Shown in pieces: positions 63,522 through 64,000 of a stretch of DNA of 64,000 nt (position 1 is the stretch's first letter; each line of letters starts with the position of its first letter). Under the pieces are notes generated by a model. It was not told where the DNA came from, did no database searches, and saw nothing but the letters and a program-made list of their open reading frames with translations. Origin of the DNA: Hybos culiciformis (lineage: Eukaryota > Arthropoda > Insecta > Diptera > Hybotidae); the NCBI GenBank assembly GCA_964007475.1, contig OZ023274.1, positions 73,791,303-73,855,302 of the forward strand, in the 5' to 3' direction. The position numbers were made by a program, and so were the translations under genes.

Positions 63522-64000
63522 TGAAATAAAAAAAATTAAAGCACATTTTTCCATTTCTTGAATATGAAGGACATTAAAATAGATATTGAAAAAAAATATT
63601 TTTTTTTTTTATATCTACAAAAGCAATAATGAGCGCAAGTAATCATAAAATAGATTAAAAACTATGAAATATATACATTATGTATTATGTACATAAAATA
63701 AGCATATATATATATATATATATAGACACAAGTTCAATGACCAACCATATTGCTATGAAAAAAGAAAGAAATTTTTTAATTTTAAAATTAGTTTAGTTCA
63801 CCATAGAATGGAAATGTAGCATAAGCAAAAACCTATTTTTTTTTTGTTATATTATAATGTCGAATTTTCTTTTTATATACCTAATACCTAATTCACGCTC
63901 AAATAAGTCTTTATTAAACTATTATGCAAATTTTATTGCATAACATGTTTATTTCTAAATTTTGAATTATATTATTTTTCAGCACAGGTATAAGCTTGGT

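Overview
The window is nuclear DNA from an insect. It is very AT-rich, with many homopolymer A/T runs and TAGG/TATG-type microsatellites. Genes have GT-AG introns from about 50 bases to over 17 kb, and there is a tandem pair of insect-type carboxylesterases. The order was not determined. A PDE10-type phosphodiesterase argues against Drosophila, which as I recall lacks that subfamily. All gene models were joined by hand from splice sites, phase continuity and remembered family similarity; no alignment was run.

Layout, left to right. (1) 1502-23453, plus: a PDE10A-like cyclic-nucleotide phosphodiesterase with two tiny 5' exons, a 17.6 kb intron and a compact 3' part; a second candidate first exon lies at 13436. 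(2) 3341-5780, minus: a complete axonemal dynein intermediate chain (DNAI2), nested in that intron. Three linked small exon candidates and an alternative last exon lie antisense at 6481-12302, and a hydrophobic-tail terminal exon candidate is at 12531-12606 (plus). The intron also holds a SINE-like element with 5S rRNA and tRNA resemblance, a Tigger/pogo-like MITE and a 255-bp near-identical direct repeat. (3) 23996-30067, minus: two carboxylesterases. The downstream one is complete. The upstream one has no visible terminal exons for the catalytic histidine but has a matching donor, so it may share its neighbour's 3' exons. A broken esterase fragment lies between them. (4) 31572-38260, minus: TRIM37 E3 ubiquitin ligase, 12 exons. 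(5) 39625-42546, plus: VAC14, scaffold of the PIKfyve/Fab1 complex, head-to-head with TRIM37; the shared 1.36 kb upstream region carries a cluster of short inverted motifs. (6) 47182-59684, minus: a large low-complexity protein resembling microtubule-associated proteins (acidic N-terminal half, basic Pro/Ser/Thr/Lys C-terminal half) with a PAM2-type motif and a candidate internal promoter. (7) The right end holds a candidate terminal exon of an unidentified plus-strand gene.

The genes share no obvious pathway: cyclic-nucleotide signalling, ciliary motility, ester hydrolysis, ubiquitination, endolysosomal phosphoinositide control and probably the cytoskeleton. The most interesting signals are architectural: nesting, alternative first exons, possible shared 3' exons, and several short mobile elements.
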